The notes beneath the pieces are model-generated. The model was not told the DNA's origin. It saw only the letters and a list, made by a program, of their open reading frames with translations, and searched no databases. Shown piece after piece: positions 26,829-38,342 of a stretch of DNA of 38,425 bases (the stretch's first letter is position 1; each line of letters starts with the position of its first letter). The position numbers were made by a program, and so were the translations under genes. Source of the stretch: Actinomycetota bacterium (lineage in GTDB: Bacteria; Actinomycetota; Actinomycetes; Nanopelagicales; Nanopelagicaceae); the NCBI GenBank assembly GCA_016870815.1, contig VGAI01000007.1, positions 1 to 38,425 on the forward strand, in the 5' to 3' direction.

Positions 26829-28147
26829 GCGCTGATCGCATGAGCCAGAGTGCGCCGCTTCGATATTGGCGGGTGCAAAGCGCACTGCTTTTGATTGGAT
26901 CACTTCTCATCTCAACGGTTGCCTGGAGGCAGAGCGATCCAAGCGCTCGCGTCGAGCGCACCGCATCTATCCCTGCGACTGTCTGTCCAAATCTCGGTGG
27001 CGATGCAAGGACGGTGGCGCTCTTGCCGAGTGCGGCGACGAAGATCAAAGATGCAAAGAGTCGAAAGATCAACTTCGCCAAGGCAAAGAGCAATCCTTAT
27101 CTACTCTCGAGCGGCTCAATAGTCGTCGCAGGTAGTGAGGTCTCCTCGACCGTGATTAGATCTCGTGCGGGCAAGTACACCTCCGCAACTACTTGTCTCA
27201 TCGGCTCTGGAGATCAATGGTTTGTCGGAGGAAGCGGTGGCCTTGGATCGACTGCGCGAATCTTGGTCATCAACTCAGGGCTCAGCACTTCCACGATTGA
27301 GATTCGCTCCTTTGGCGAGTCAGGAAAAACGGGCGAGAAAGTCATTGCTCTCCCTGCTGTCTCGCAGCGGGAGGTGCGAGTCGATTCTCTTGCACCAGGG
27401 GAAGGGGTCGTTGCGCTCGAAGTGATTACCCGTTCAGGAAGAGTGAGCGCATTTCTCTTCGATCAGCGAGGTCGGGGTTTGAATTCCCTTGGCGCTGATT
27501 TCGTCTCATCAGGTGAAGCGAGTCAACGATTGGTGATCACTGCGATACCGGTTCGCCATCGTGGTTCAGCTATCCAGACGCATCAATTACATCTCATTGC
27601 AACAGGCGCACGATCGGCTGTCGTTGATGTCGAATTGGTTAGCGATGGCAGTCGTTTCACACCGGTAGGACTCTCTGATCGCACCATCGAGAGCGAACGT
27701 GTGACCTCGCTTCGATTGCCGAAGGAGCTCGGCAAACGTCCGGCAACTTTGATTGTCACATCGACCGAACCGATTGCGGGATCGGTCTACAGCAGCACGG
27801 GAAGAGAATTCGCTTGGTCCACTCCATCGATCTCGCTCAAAGGAGTGGGGTGGAATGTTGGTGGATTGGAGCCGACCATCACGATGGTGGGCAAAACCGT
27901 GAGAGTGAAAGCTCTGGTCAAACTGCGCAATGGAAAGACCCTCACGAAGAATCTCAATGGTGCCGAGGTCTTGCAGTGGAAGGTGCCGCCCAATTCGCGA
28001 TTGATCGAGTTAAGTGGTCTCGATTCGATTCACTTTGGCGCAACGTGGTCGAGCAGTGATGGGTTCACGAGTATTCCACTCAATCCAGGGACTGAACTCG
28101 AACGAGCGACGACACCAACATTTGATCTCGGCGCGCTCTTCGGTTGA
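26825..28147 (+). CDS. DUF5719 family protein, membrane anchored
   Basis: N-terminal TM, extracytoplasmic beta-rich sequence (CPNLGGDARTVALLPSA...); follows the giant GT2 gene as in other actinobacteria; atga overlap. Confidence 0.75.
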   Translation: MSADRMSQSAPLRYWRVQSALLLIGSLLISTVAWRQSDPSARVERTASIPATVCPNLGGDARTVALLPSAATKIKDAKSRKINFAKAKSNPYLLSSGSIVVAGSEVSSTVIRSRAGKYTSATTCLIGSGDQWFVGGSGGLGSTARILVINSGLSTSTIEIRSFGESGKTGEKVIALPAVSQREVRVDSLAPGEGVVALEVITRSGRVSAFLFDQRGRGLNSLGADFVSSGEASQRLVITAIPVRHRGSAIQTHQLHLIATGARSAVVDVELVSDGSRFTPVGLSDRTIESERVTSLRLPKELGKRPATLIVTSTEPIAGSVYSSTGREFAWSTPSISLKGVGWNVGGLEPTITMVGKTVRVKALVKLRNGKTLTKNLNGAEVLQWKVPPNSRLIELSGLDSIHFGATWSSSDGFTSIPLNPGTELERATTPTFDLGALFG

Positions 28148-28225
28148 TTCCCTTCGCTCTACTAGGCTCCCAATCCGTAGTTGATTTCTTTTGGTGGTGA
28201 CGTCCCAGTCCGGGAAGAGGAAGTG

Positions 28226-28579
28226 ATGAGTAGAGTCGCAGGTGTGAGAAGGTGTTCGCGGACCTCATGCAACGAACGTGCTGTTGCGATTCTCTCCTAC
28301 AACTACGGCGATCAAATCGCACAGCTCTCTCCGATTCAAGGATTTGTCGAACCGCATACTTACGACTTATGTCTTCGTCATAGCCAATCACTCAAAGTCC
28401 CGCTCGGCTGGAAGATCATCATCAATGAGATTTCTGACCAACCAGTAGCTTCCAATGAGGACTTCAATGAGATCGCCAATGCAGTACGTGGCGTTCTCGA
28501 GGATGATTCAGATGCGCAAGGATCAGATGCGAATCTTCAACCAGAGTTGAGAAGACGCGGACACCTTCGAGCCCTCTAG
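28226..28579 (+). CDS. DUF3499 family protein
   Basis: MSRVAGVRRCSRTSCNERAVAILSYNYGDQIAQLSPI...EPHTYDLCLRHSQSLKVPLGWKI; Cys/His pattern typical of DUF3499; SD gaggaag. Confidence 0.85.
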   Translation: MSRVAGVRRCSRTSCNERAVAILSYNYGDQIAQLSPIQGFVEPHTYDLCLRHSQSLKVPLGWKIIINEISDQPVASNEDFNEIANAVRGVLEDDSDAQGSDANLQPELRRRGHLRAL

Positions 28580-28615
28580 AATTCGTAGAACTGCTAGGGA
28601 AGAAGTTAGGGACTC

Positions 28616-29992
28616 ATGATCAAGCCTGCGACCCTTGATCGCATCATCAAGGCATATGACATTCGTGGTCTCGTCGGTTCTGAGATCAATGAGGAATTCG
28701 CCTTCGCAGCAGGAAGTGCCTTCGCGCGATTCATCGAGATGGAACGTGAACCCGGAAAAGTCGTCATTGGTGAGGATATGCGCCCATCTTCTTCACCGCT
28801 TGCCGATGCATTCTCAGATGGAATCAATAGCCAAGGACTTGATGTCATCCGTATTGGTTTGGCTTCGACCGATCAACTTTATTTTGCCTCGGGCCATCTT
28901 GCCCTTCCTGGTGCCATGTTTACCGCTAGCCATAATCCCGCCGAATATAACGGGATAAAACTCTGTCGCTCTGGCGCGAGGCCGATCAGTCAAGAATCTG
29001 GACTTGGCTGGATCAAGAGCGCTATTCGCGAGGGCACACCAATCGTCAATCGACCACCTGGACGCAGTGATAGTCAAGACTTTCTGCACGATTATGTCGA
29101 CTTCCTCTTCTCGCTCTTTGAGATCGACTTTTCGAAGGGGAGACGATTGCGCCTTGTGATTGACGCTGGAAATGGGATGGCAGGGCATACCGCACCGAAG
29201 GTATTCGATCGAATATCGGGCGAGCTCTTTCCCCTCTATTTCGAACTGGATGGGACTTTCCCCAATCATGAAGCCAATCCAATCGAGCCCTCCAATCTGG
29301 TTGACCTTCAAGATGCAGTAAGAAGGAACGAGGCAGACCTTGGTCTGGCCTTTGATGGCGATGCTGATCGCTGCTTCTTGGTTGATGAAAAAGGTGATCT
29401 GATCTCACCATCTGCTCTTACCGCACTTATAGCGGCACAAGAATTAGCGAAGAGTCCTGGGGCGAAGATCATCTACAACTTGATCTGCTCCCGTTCGGTA
29501 CCAGAAGTGATCAACGAGAGTGGTGGTTCTGGTATTCGAAGTCGCGTCGGACATTCCTATATCAAGAAGTTGATGGCAGAGAACAAAGCGATTTTTGGTG
29601 GTGAGCACTCTGGACATTTCTATTTCGAGAAGTTCTGGAATGCAGACTCTGGAATGCTTGCTGCGCTCTATGCAATTGCTGCCTTGAAGGCAACACGAAA
29701 GAGCATGAGCCAGATACTCACCGAATATGATCGTTATTGCCAGAGTGGAGAGATAAATAGCAAGGTGGATGATGTCGAAGGTGCGATCAACCGAATCCTG
29801 ACTACATTTCCAGAGTCATCACATCATCATGATCGATTGGATGGGCTCACTGTCGAGCCGGTCGATTCGACGCAATGGTGGTTCAATGTAAGGGCTTCTA
29901 ATACTGAACCCCTGCTCCGCCTCAATGTGGAGGCTAAGGATGAGGCGAAGATGGTCGAGATTCGAGATCAAGTCCTCGCTTTGATTCGCTAA
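28616..29992 (+). CDS. manB: Phosphomannomutase/phosphoglucomutase
   Basis: IIKAYDIRGLVGSEINEEFAFAAG, GAMFTASHNPAEYNGIKL, AFDGDADRCFLVDE, GGEHSGHFYF. Confidence 0.94.
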   Translation: MIKPATLDRIIKAYDIRGLVGSEINEEFAFAAGSAFARFIEMEREPGKVVIGEDMRPSSSPLADAFSDGINSQGLDVIRIGLASTDQLYFASGHLALPGAMFTASHNPAEYNGIKLCRSGARPISQESGLGWIKSAIREGTPIVNRPPGRSDSQDFLHDYVDFLFSLFEIDFSKGRRLRLVIDAGNGMAGHTAPKVFDRISGELFPLYFELDGTFPNHEANPIEPSNLVDLQDAVRRNEADLGLAFDGDADRCFLVDEKGDLISPSALTALIAAQELAKSPGAKIIYNLICSRSVPEVINESGGSGIRSRVGHSYIKKLMAENKAIFGGEHSGHFYFEKFWNADSGMLAALYAIAALKATRKSMSQILTEYDRYCQSGEINSKVDDVEGAINRILTTFPESSHHHDRLDGLTVEPVDSTQWWFNVRASNTEPLLRLNVEAKDEAKMVEIRDQVLALIR

Positions 29993-31344
<1,352 letters not shown>

Positions 31345-31345
<1 letters not shown>

Positions 31346-32034
31346 TGCCATCGGTTCTGGTCGTTGAGGATGATCAAGATCTCGCTGAGATGCTTGGGAT
31401 CGTCCTCAACGGAGCTGGAATCGAAGTCGATCTCGTAAGCCGTGGCGATGAGGTCATGGATGTATTTCGCAATAACCAACCAGATGTCGTTCTCTTAGAT
31501 GTGATGCTTCCTGGCCTTGATGGAGTCGAGGTCTGTAAGGCGATTCGTGAGGAGTCGCCTCGAGTACCGATCATCTTCCTCTCTGCAAAAGGTGAGACCA
31601 CTGACAAAATAAGTGGTCTCGATGCAGGAGCGGATGATTACCTCGTCAAACCGATGGAGCATTACTCAGAACTTGTCGCGAGGATCCGCGCACAACTCCG
31701 TCGAAATTCACGGCAGTTAAGTGGTGCATTGACCATGGGTGACCTCAACATTGATCTAGTCGAGCACACGGTGACCCGTGGTGGGAAAGCGATTGCATTG
31801 ACTCGACTCGAGTTTGATCTATTAGTTGCGCTCGCCAAAGAGCCTGGTCGAGTGTTCACGAGAGAAGAACTTCTCCATGAAGTCTGGGATTATCGTCACT
31901 CGTCAGATACGAGGCTAGTCAATGTCCATGTCCAACGACTTCGAGCGAAGATCGAACATGATCCAGAGAATCCGCAGTTGATCACCACCATCCGTGGCGT
32001 TGGCTACAAATCCGGCGTGCCCACAGTTCGATAG
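31345..32034 (+). CDS. mtrA: OmpR/MtrA-like response regulator
   Basis: VLVVEDDQDLAEML, DVVLLDVMLPGLDG, C-terminal winged helix ALTRLEFDLLVALAKEPGRVFTREELLHEVWDY; upstream of a histidine kinase and downstream of ahcY as in other actinobacteria. Confidence 0.9.
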
Positions 32035-32052
32035 TTTCGGATCTCGATCGCG

Positions 32053-33606
32053 ATGCCAAAGCGCCTCTTCACGGCGCTGAGCCAATCCCTCGCCCTGCGA
32101 GTCGTCGTCATCGCTATCACCTTCTTCACTGTCTCTGCTGGTGTCGTGGGAACAGTGATCTTCAATCAGATTCGAGACCGAATCATCGATGATCGAATCG
32201 AAAACTCCATCAATGAAGCAACGACGACGATCGCTGCCGCTGAATTCCGCTTCTCCATCGTCCAGGGAACTGATACCGCTATCTTGGAGCGGACTTTCAA
32301 TGATGTTCTGGAACTTGGTAATACTCCAGGGGCGCTTCTCTTTGGCAGAGAGATTGCCCTTGTTAAAAGCCCTGGCAATGAGATAGCGACTCTAGATTTC
32401 ACTCGTACATCTAACTTTCTCAAGCTCACCTCGATTCCTTCGGATCTCCGGGCTGATCTGGTCGACTCGACAGAGGTGAAGTGGCGACTTACCGAGATCA
32501 CCTATCTCAGTGGCCGTTCATTCCCTGGCGTTGCGATAGGAAGGAAAATTTTGGTTCAAGGTGCCGGGCCATATGAGATGTACGTCTTCTTCTCCTTCAA
32601 AGGCCAACAAGATTCCATTGACATTGTGGCGCGGGGTCTACTGATTGCAGGAATCTTGGTCTTCCTCCTCATCCTTGGTATCGCTGCGCTCATCGTGAGG
32701 CGAGTGGTAGAGCCAATACGCAAAATCGCCTCGACTGCTGAATCGTTCACGAGTGGGGATTTCTCCAAACGTGTTGAGGTTGAAGGTGCCGATGAGATTG
32801 CAGCGCTGGGTCGGTCATTCAATGAGATGGCATTCTCTATCCAGCAACAGATTTCACGGCTTGAGAATCTCTCAAGAATGCAGCAGAGATTCGTATCTGA
32901 TGTCTCTCATGAGTTGCGCAATCCACTGACCACGGTACGCATGGCCTCTGAAGTCATCCTTGCGGCAAAGCATGGTTTTGACCCAACAGTCGCACGAAGT
33001 GCCGAGATCTTGATGACGCAGATAACTCGATTCGATCAACTTCTCACTGATTTGCTTGAAGTAAGTAGATTCGATGCCGCAGTCGCGACCCTTGCTTCGG
33101 AGCCGATTGACCTTGCCGGGCTCCTTCGCGAGACCATTGATGAGTTTGATATTCGTAGCACCCGTGTAGAGATTCGATTGGTGCCAGCAAGCGCTTCCAC
33201 AGTAGCTGCGGGGGATGCTCGGCGAGTCAAACGGATCATGAGAAATCTCTTGAGCAATGCACTCGACCATGGTGAGGGCAAGGAGATTTTGGTGACAATC
33301 GAGCGAAAAGAGAGCAGCGTCGATATCGGATTTCGCGATTTTGGCATTGGCCTTGAACCAGAACAATTCGATCGAGTCTTCGAGCGATTCTGGCGAGCCG
33401 ATGCATCCAGGTCGCGAGAGCGAGGTGGCACAGGGCTTGGACTGGCAATCGCACGTGAGGATACGAAACTTCATGGGGGATCTATCCGTGTATTTGGGGA
33501 ACCAGGAAGAGGAGCGCTTTTCATCGTCACGCTCCCGATTGCCTCAGGTCAACCAATCTCTGATTCCCCAACCGATCTTCGTGCACAGTTCGACTCGTTG
33601 GGTTGA
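32053..33606 (+). CDS. mtrB: MtrB-like sensor histidine kinase
   Basis: Two TMs, HAMP, HisKA FVSDVSHELRNPLTTVRM, HATPase NLLSNALDHGEG, GGTGLGLAIAREDTKLHGGSI. Confidence 0.92.
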   Translation: MPKRLFTALSQSLALRVVVIAITFFTVSAGVVGTVIFNQIRDRIIDDRIENSINEATTTIAAAEFRFSIVQGTDTAILERTFNDVLELGNTPGALLFGREIALVKSPGNEIATLDFTRTSNFLKLTSIPSDLRADLVDSTEVKWRLTEITYLSGRSFPGVAIGRKILVQGAGPYEMYVFFSFKGQQDSIDIVARGLLIAGILVFLLILGIAALIVRRVVEPIRKIASTAESFTSGDFSKRVEVEGADEIAALGRSFNEMAFSIQQQISRLENLSRMQQRFVSDVSHELRNPLTTVRMASEVILAAKHGFDPTVARSAEILMTQITRFDQLLTDLLEVSRFDAAVATLASEPIDLAGLLRETIDEFDIRSTRVEIRLVPASASTVAAGDARRVKRIMRNLLSNALDHGEGKEILVTIERKESSVDIGFRDFGIGLEPEQFDRVFERFWRADASRSRERGGTGLGLAIAREDTKLHGGSIRVFGEPGRGALFIVTLPIASGQPISDSPTDLRAQFDSLG

Positions 33607-33641
33607 TTGACTCAACCAGCTAGCCGTTTCACTGGTTGAGT
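33601..33641 (+). promoter_or_regulatory. Three-arm inverted repeat (attenuator-like) at the mtrB/comF junction
   Basis: ACTCAACCAG (33610-33619) / CTGGTTGAGT (33632-33641) perfect 10-bp stem; competing GGTTGA (33601-33606) / TCAACC (33612-33617). No following T-tract. Confidence 0.6.
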
Positions 33642-33678
33642 GGGTATCAATTCAGTTGCGGAATTTCTGGGATCGGCG

Positions 33679-34320
33679 ATGCGTGGGCTTCGCTCTCTAG
33701 TTTTTCCTCCCTCGTGCCCGCTCTGTTGTCTTGAGGAGAGTGAAGGGTGCAAGGAGTGCCTTGGCTCGTGGCGGATAGCGCCGAGTATCAGAGTTATTGA
33801 TTCGATTCCGATCTACTCACCAGTCATCTACGACCTTCGCGCTAGATCGGTAGTTCTTGCAGCGAAAGAACGTGGTGAGCGCCTCGCTCGAACCTTCATT
33901 GTCGAAGCAATCTCTTCTGTCGTTGAGAGGATTGAACCAGTTCAAGCTCTTGCACTGGTATCCATCCCATCTTCAAAGAGAGCTCTGCGAAAACGTGGTG
34001 ATGATTTCTTGGCGCGAGTCGTTGATGAAGTAGTGGCAAAAGATCCCAAAAGACTACAACGACTTTCACTTCTCGACTTCAAATTTCAAGTCAGTGATCA
34101 GAGTGGTCTATCAATGCGAAATCGAGCAGCGAACCTCGATGGGTCTCTTGAGATAAAGAGCCGATCAACTCAAAATTTGATGCGCGCACCTTCTCTTGTG
34201 ATCATTGATGATGTGCTCACCACTGGTTCAACGATGCGAGCTGCGATACAAGCGCTACGGATCGACCCATCGACAAGAATCATCGCCGGCGTGACCGCTT
34301 GTAGAAGTGAACGCTTCTAG
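33679..34320 (+). CDS. comF: ComF family phosphoribosyltransferase-like protein
   Basis: MRGLRSLVFPPSCPLCCLEESEGCKECLGSW zinc-finger-like N-terminus; SLVIIDDVLTTGSTMRAAIQAL PRPP-binding motif. ATG 33679 preferred over GTG 33640. Confidence 0.88.
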   Translation: MRGLRSLVFPPSCPLCCLEESEGCKECLGSWRIAPSIRVIDSIPIYSPVIYDLRARSVVLAAKERGERLARTFIVEAISSVVERIEPVQALALVSIPSSKRALRKRGDDFLARVVDEVVAKDPKRLQRLSLLDFKFQVSDQSGLSMRNRAANLDGSLEIKSRSTQNLMRAPSLVIIDDVLTTGSTMRAAIQALRIDPSTRIIAGVTACRSERF

Positions 34321-34343
34321 CCTCTAAGTCGCAGAGTGCATTT

Positions 34344-34398
34344 CTCAGAGACTCTTCAAGGGTTGTTTCTGAGGATGATAAGCGTCACCTTCCTCAGG
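34344..34398 (+). promoter_or_regulatory. Alternative hairpins in the secA upstream region
   Basis: CTCAGAGAC (34344-34352) / GTTTCTGAG (34365-34373), 9 bp with one GU; competing TCTGAGGA (34368-34375) / TCCTCAGG (34391-34398), 8 bp with one GU. Confidence 0.4.
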
Positions 34399-34441
34399 AT
34401 CTAAGTTATTTATGGGGCTGCTTACGCTCTAAGATATCCAC

Positions 34442-37156
34442 GTGGTGGCCGTCCTCGACAAGATTTTGCGCGCAGGTGAAGGTCGAATCCTCAAGCGATT
34501 GAGCAAGATCGCTGATTCCGTTAATGAATTCGAATCAGAGATTTCTCAACTGAGTGATGGCGAACTTCGAAACAAGACCGATGAGTTTAAGAAGCGCTAT
34601 CAGGATGGCGAAGAACTCGATGACTTGCTCCCCGAGACCTTTGCTGTGGTTCGCGAAGCTGCCAAGCGAACGTTAGGACAGCGACATTACGACGTTCAGC
34701 TTATGGGTGGAGCTGCTCTTCATCTAGGAAATATCGCCGAGATGAAGACCGGTGAGGGAAAGACCTTAGTCTCGACTCTTCCCGCTTATCTCAATGCTCT
34801 CTCCGGTGAAGGTGTACATGTCGTTACCACCAATGACTATCTTGCCGAGCGCGATAGCGAATGGATGGGACGTATCCATCGCTTCTTAGGACTTCGGGTT
34901 GGTGTGATTCTGGCTTCGATGACCCCAGATGAACGGCGCGACGCCTACCGTTGCGACATCACATACGGAACCAATAATGAGTTTGGATTCGATTATCTCC
35001 GTGACAACATGGCGTGGAACCTTGAAGGTTGCGTGCAACGTCAACATAACTTCGCGATCGTCGATGAAGTTGACTCCATCCTCATTGATGAGGCAAGGAC
35101 GCCACTGATCATCAGCGGACCTGCAGACAAGGCCACCAAGTGGTACGTCGAGTTCGCCAATATTGCCGCTCGACTCGAGCGAGATCACCATTACGAAGTT
35201 GATGAGAAGAAGCGAACAGTAGGAATCGTCGATGCCGGTGTCGCTCGAGTCGAAGAGTTGTTGAAGATCGACAACCTCTACGAATCGGTCAATACCCCGC
35301 TCATTGGCTATCTCAATAATGCGATCAAGGCGAAAGAGCTCTTCAAGCGAGACCGGGATTATGTGGTTCAAGCAGGTGAGCTGTTGATTGTTGATGAACA
35401 TACCGGTCGAATTCTTGATGGTCGGCGATACAACGAAGGACTTCATCAAGCCCTTGAGGCGAAGGAGCGAGTGCCGATCAAGGATGAGAACCAGACCTTG
35501 GCCACAATCACGCTACAGAACTATTTCCGACTCTATGAGAAGTTGAGTGGCATGACTGGAACGGCCATGACGGAAGCCGCTGAATTCCTGCAGATTTACA
35601 AGTTAGGTGTGGTTCCGATTCCCACTAACAAATCGATGCAACGTATCGACCAGAGCGATTTGATCTATAAGAACGAGAAGGCGAAGTTCCAGGCAGTTGC
35701 TGAGGACATCGCAGAGCGTCATCGAAAAGGTCAACCAGTTCTTGTTGGCACAGTGAGCGTCGAGAAGTCTGAGCTCTTGTCCGAGACGCTCAAGCGTCGT
35801 GGCATCAAGCATGAAGTGCTCAATGCAAAACAACATGCACGTGAAGCAGCAATCATCGCTCGAGCCGGAAAGCTCGGGGCAGTCACTGTCGCAACCAATA
35901 TGGCTGGTCGCGGTACCGACATCATGCTCGGTGGCAATCCTGAGTTCATGGCTGATTTCGAACTTCAAGAGCGAGGGATATCGCCCGTTGATACCGCCGA
36001 GGAATATGAGAAGACTTGGCCGATTGAATTGGCAAAGCAGAAGGAGTTAGTCGCAAGAGAACACGATCAAGTTGTCGAACTTGGCGGTCTCTACGTCCTC
36101 GGTACGGAGCGCCACGAATCCCGCCGCATCGACAATCAGCTCCGTGGTCGATCCGGTCGTCAGGGCGATCCCGGTGAATCGCGGTTCTACCTCTCGCTCG
36201 AAGATGACTTGATGCGAAGGTTCAATTCGGTCTTGGTGGAAAGGTTCCTTGGCGCAGCAGGAATTCCTGATGATATGCCAATTGAATCGAAGATGGTCTC
36301 TAACGCAATCAAGTCAGCGCAGACTCAAGTCGAAGCTCAGAACTTCGAGATGCGCAAGAACGTCTTGAAGTATGACGATGTGATGAATCGTCAACGAGAA
36401 GTGATCTATGGTGAACGACGCGAGATCTTGGAAGGTCTCGAACTCGCAGATCAGATTCAAGGTTTCATTGATGACACTGTCTCTGCCTACATCCAGGCAG
36501 CTACTTCAGAGGGATTCCCAGAGCAATGGGATCTTGATCAACTATGGACAGCATTTAAAGCGCTCTATCCAGTCAGTTTCACCAAAGAACAAGTGATCGC
36601 TGAAGTTGGCGAGCTTGGTGGACTCGATCCAGAGTTCCTGTTACAGAGGTTCCTTGAGGATATCCATAATGCTTATGGCAATCGTGAGGCAGAGCTGACC
36701 ACTGATGTGATGCGTGAGTTGGAGCGAAAGGTATTGCTCTCAGTTCTTGATCGAAAGTGGCGTGAACACCTTTACGAGATGGATTATCTCCAAGAGGGAA
36801 TCGGCCTTCGAGCAATGGCTCAACGTGATCCACTCGTTGAATATCAGAAAGAGGGCTACGACCTCTTCGTTGCGATGATGGATGCGGTCAAGGAAGAGAC
36901 TGTCGGATTCCTTTTCAATGTCGAGGTGAAGAGCGAATCGGGTGCAACGCCTCAAGTTCAAGCTAAGGGAATTGAAGCCAAGGGTCTCGAAGCAAAGAGT
37001 GCGCAGTACTCCTACTCAAGTAGTGAGGGCGCAGCCTCTGGTCAAGGTGTCACAGTTAACGGTGTCAAGGTTGATGGTGTTACTCGTAACGCACCTTGTC
37101 CCTGCGGTTCGGGGAAGAAGTTCAAACGTTGCCATGGAGATCCACGAAACCAGTAG
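34442..37156 (+). CDS. secA: Preprotein translocase ATPase SecA
   Basis: Full-length Sec[58 protein letters not shown]-terminal zinc motif [16 protein letters not shown]. Confidence 0.97.
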   Translation: MVAVLDKILRAGEGRILKRLSKIADSVNEFESEISQLSDGELRNKTDEFKKRYQDGEELDDLLPETFAVVREAAKRTLGQRHYDVQLMGGAALHLGNIAEMKTGEGKTLVSTLPAYLNALSGEGVHVVTTNDYLAERDSEWMGRIHRFLGLRVGVILASMTPDERRDAYRCDITYGTNNEFGFDYLRDNMAWNLEGCVQRQHNFAIVDEVDSILIDEARTPLIISGPADKATKWYVEFANIAARLERDHHYEVDEKKRTVGIVDAGVARVEELLKIDNLYESVNTPLIGYLNNAIKAKELFKRDRDYVVQAGELLIVDEHTGRILDGRRYNEGLHQALEAKERVPIKDENQTLATITLQNYFRLYEKLSGMTGTAMTEAAEFLQIYKLGVVPIPTNKSMQRIDQSDLIYKNEKAKFQAVAEDIAERHRKGQPVLVGTVSVEKSELLSETLKRRGIKHEVLNAKQHAREAAIIARAGKLGAVTVATNMAGRGTDIMLGGNPEFMADFELQERGISPVDTAEEYEKTWPIELAKQKELVAREHDQVVELGGLYVLGTERHESRRIDNQLRGRSGRQGDPGESRFYLSLEDDLMRRFNSVLVERFLGAAGIPDDMPIESKMVSNAIKSAQTQVEAQNFEMRKNVLKYDDVMNRQREVIYGERREILEGLELADQIQGFIDDTVSAYIQAATSEGFPEQWDLDQLWTAFKALYPVSFTKEQVIAEVGELGGLDPEFLLQRFLEDIHNAYGNREAELTTDVMRELERKVLLSVLDRKWREHLYEMDYLQEGIGLRAMAQRDPLVEYQKEGYDLFVAMMDAVKEETVGFLFNVEVKSESGATPQVQAKGIEAKGLEAKSAQYSYSSSEGAASGQGVTVNGVKVDGVTRNAPCPCGSGKKFKRCHGDPRNQ

Positions 37157-37160
37157 CCCT

Positions 37161-37634
37161 TCACTGAGTCGAGCGCAGTGGTTCGATAACAGTGCAGAGC
37201 CAGCGTCGATCCACCCCTTCAAATCGAAGCACTAACGCGATGATGCGTGATCCGGTATCAACAGTCACAATGACTTCAGCTAGAGACTCTAAGGGCTGGC
37301 GGATGTGAACTCTTCGTATTCTGCAGCCGCCTTCCAAAAGTTTAGTCATGGAGAGAAGTCGATTAAAAGTTGTGCGATGACACCATCTCGCTAGCTGTTG
37401 CGGTGAGCGTCGCATAGACATGATCTCGACCATTCGAAGCACAAAGTGTTTCACCCACTGCCTTATTTCGGGCAGTTCTGATTGCGGTGTTGGAACCGGG
37501 GCAAAATCATTCTCATAGAGCTCGCCAAAGTTCGAGGGGATTAGAAATAGTCGACGCTTTATCCCGGGTTCGCTGCAACGCTGGCGAGGTGGATAGAGCG
37601 GAAGCATCGGTTCTTGCCAATTTGTTGAAATCAT
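37161..37634 (-). CDS. DUF6459 / Rv3235-like family protein
   Basis: RQWVKHFVLRMVEIMSMRRSPQQLARWCHRTTFNRLLSMTKLL...RIRRVHIRQPLESLAEVIVTVDTGSRIIALVLRFEGVDRRWLCTVIE; downstream of secA as in other actinobacteria. Confidence 0.8.
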   Translation of the reverse strand: MISTNWQEPMLPLYPPRQRCSEPGIKRRLFLIPSNFGELYENDFAPVPTPQSELPEIRQWVKHFVLRMVEIMSMRRSPQQLARWCHRTTFNRLLSMTKLLEGGCRIRRVHIRQPLESLAEVIVTVDTGSRIIALVLRFEGVDRRWLCTVIEPLRSTQ

Positions 37635-37698
37635 TGGCTGAGATTGGGCTTATTGCAAGGCGTTTGAATCGACGAGAAGGTTGACTCCTGCTCACCCA

Positions 37699-37723
37699 AA
37701 AAGGTGATTGTGTAAAACCTTTT
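37699..37723. promoter_or_regulatory. Inverted repeat AAAAGGT-N11-ACCTTTT between divergent genes
   Basis: Perfect 7-bp arms; overlaps a second short IR TCACC (37692-37696) / GGTGA (37703-37707). Confidence 0.4.
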
Positions 37724-37756
37724 ATTGGCTCTCTGAGTCAAAATAAATAATGCGCC

Positions 37757-38326
37757 ATGAATCTCACCAAACGAGGCATAACCGGAATAGTTTTAATCGT
37801 GGTATCAATCATGGCGGCAGGGTTGATCGCAAGAAGTACCGATAAGACTTCGCTCTATTGGGTAGCAACCGGTGAGATAGCTACCGGTGATCGAATCAGT
37901 GATGAACAGGTCGCATTGGCCAGACTCTTTCTACCGGGCCATAGCGAGTATTACCTGAGCGCAACCGAGGATGTGATCGGCATGATTGCCAGAGAAGCTA
38001 TCTCTCAGGGTGAGGCGTTGAATCGCGGTGACCTCTCTGAAAATTCAGACTTTCGACTCTGGCGTCTGATTTCTTTGGATATCTCAAGTGCAGACCTTCC
38101 CTATAGCGCCGTCAAAGGGTCGCTGATCGATATCTATCGCTTGCTCGAGGATGGTTCACTTGGCGCCGAGTTAGTCCTTGAATCAGTTGTCGTTGACTCA
38201 GTGAGTATCGGTAACGTAATCAGCGATCGGGTTCAGGTGGTGGTCCGTCTTCCACTTGCACAGGTGCGCCCGCTTCTTGATGCTTATGCAACATCTCGCA
38301 TTACGATCTCATCTCACCTTAACTGA
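37757..38326 (+). CDS. SAF domain-containing membrane-anchored protein
   Basis: N-terminal TM; WVATGEIATGDRISDEQVALARLFLPG...IGMIAREAISQGEALNRGDLSE is a typical SAF/CpaB-like arrangement. Confidence 0.8.
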   Translation: MNLTKRGITGIVLIVVSIMAAGLIARSTDKTSLYWVATGEIATGDRISDEQVALARLFLPGHSEYYLSATEDVIGMIAREAISQGEALNRGDLSENSDFRLWRLISLDISSADLPYSAVKGSLIDIYRLLEDGSLGAELVLESVVVDSVSIGNVISDRVQVVVRLPLAQVRPLLDAYATSRITISSHLN

Positions 38327-38342
38327 GATTTACCAGCTAGCG

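Noticed and set aside
33632-33650. Intrinsic terminator after mtrB
   Set aside because: The stem is strong but is followed by gggtatcaattc, not a T-tract.
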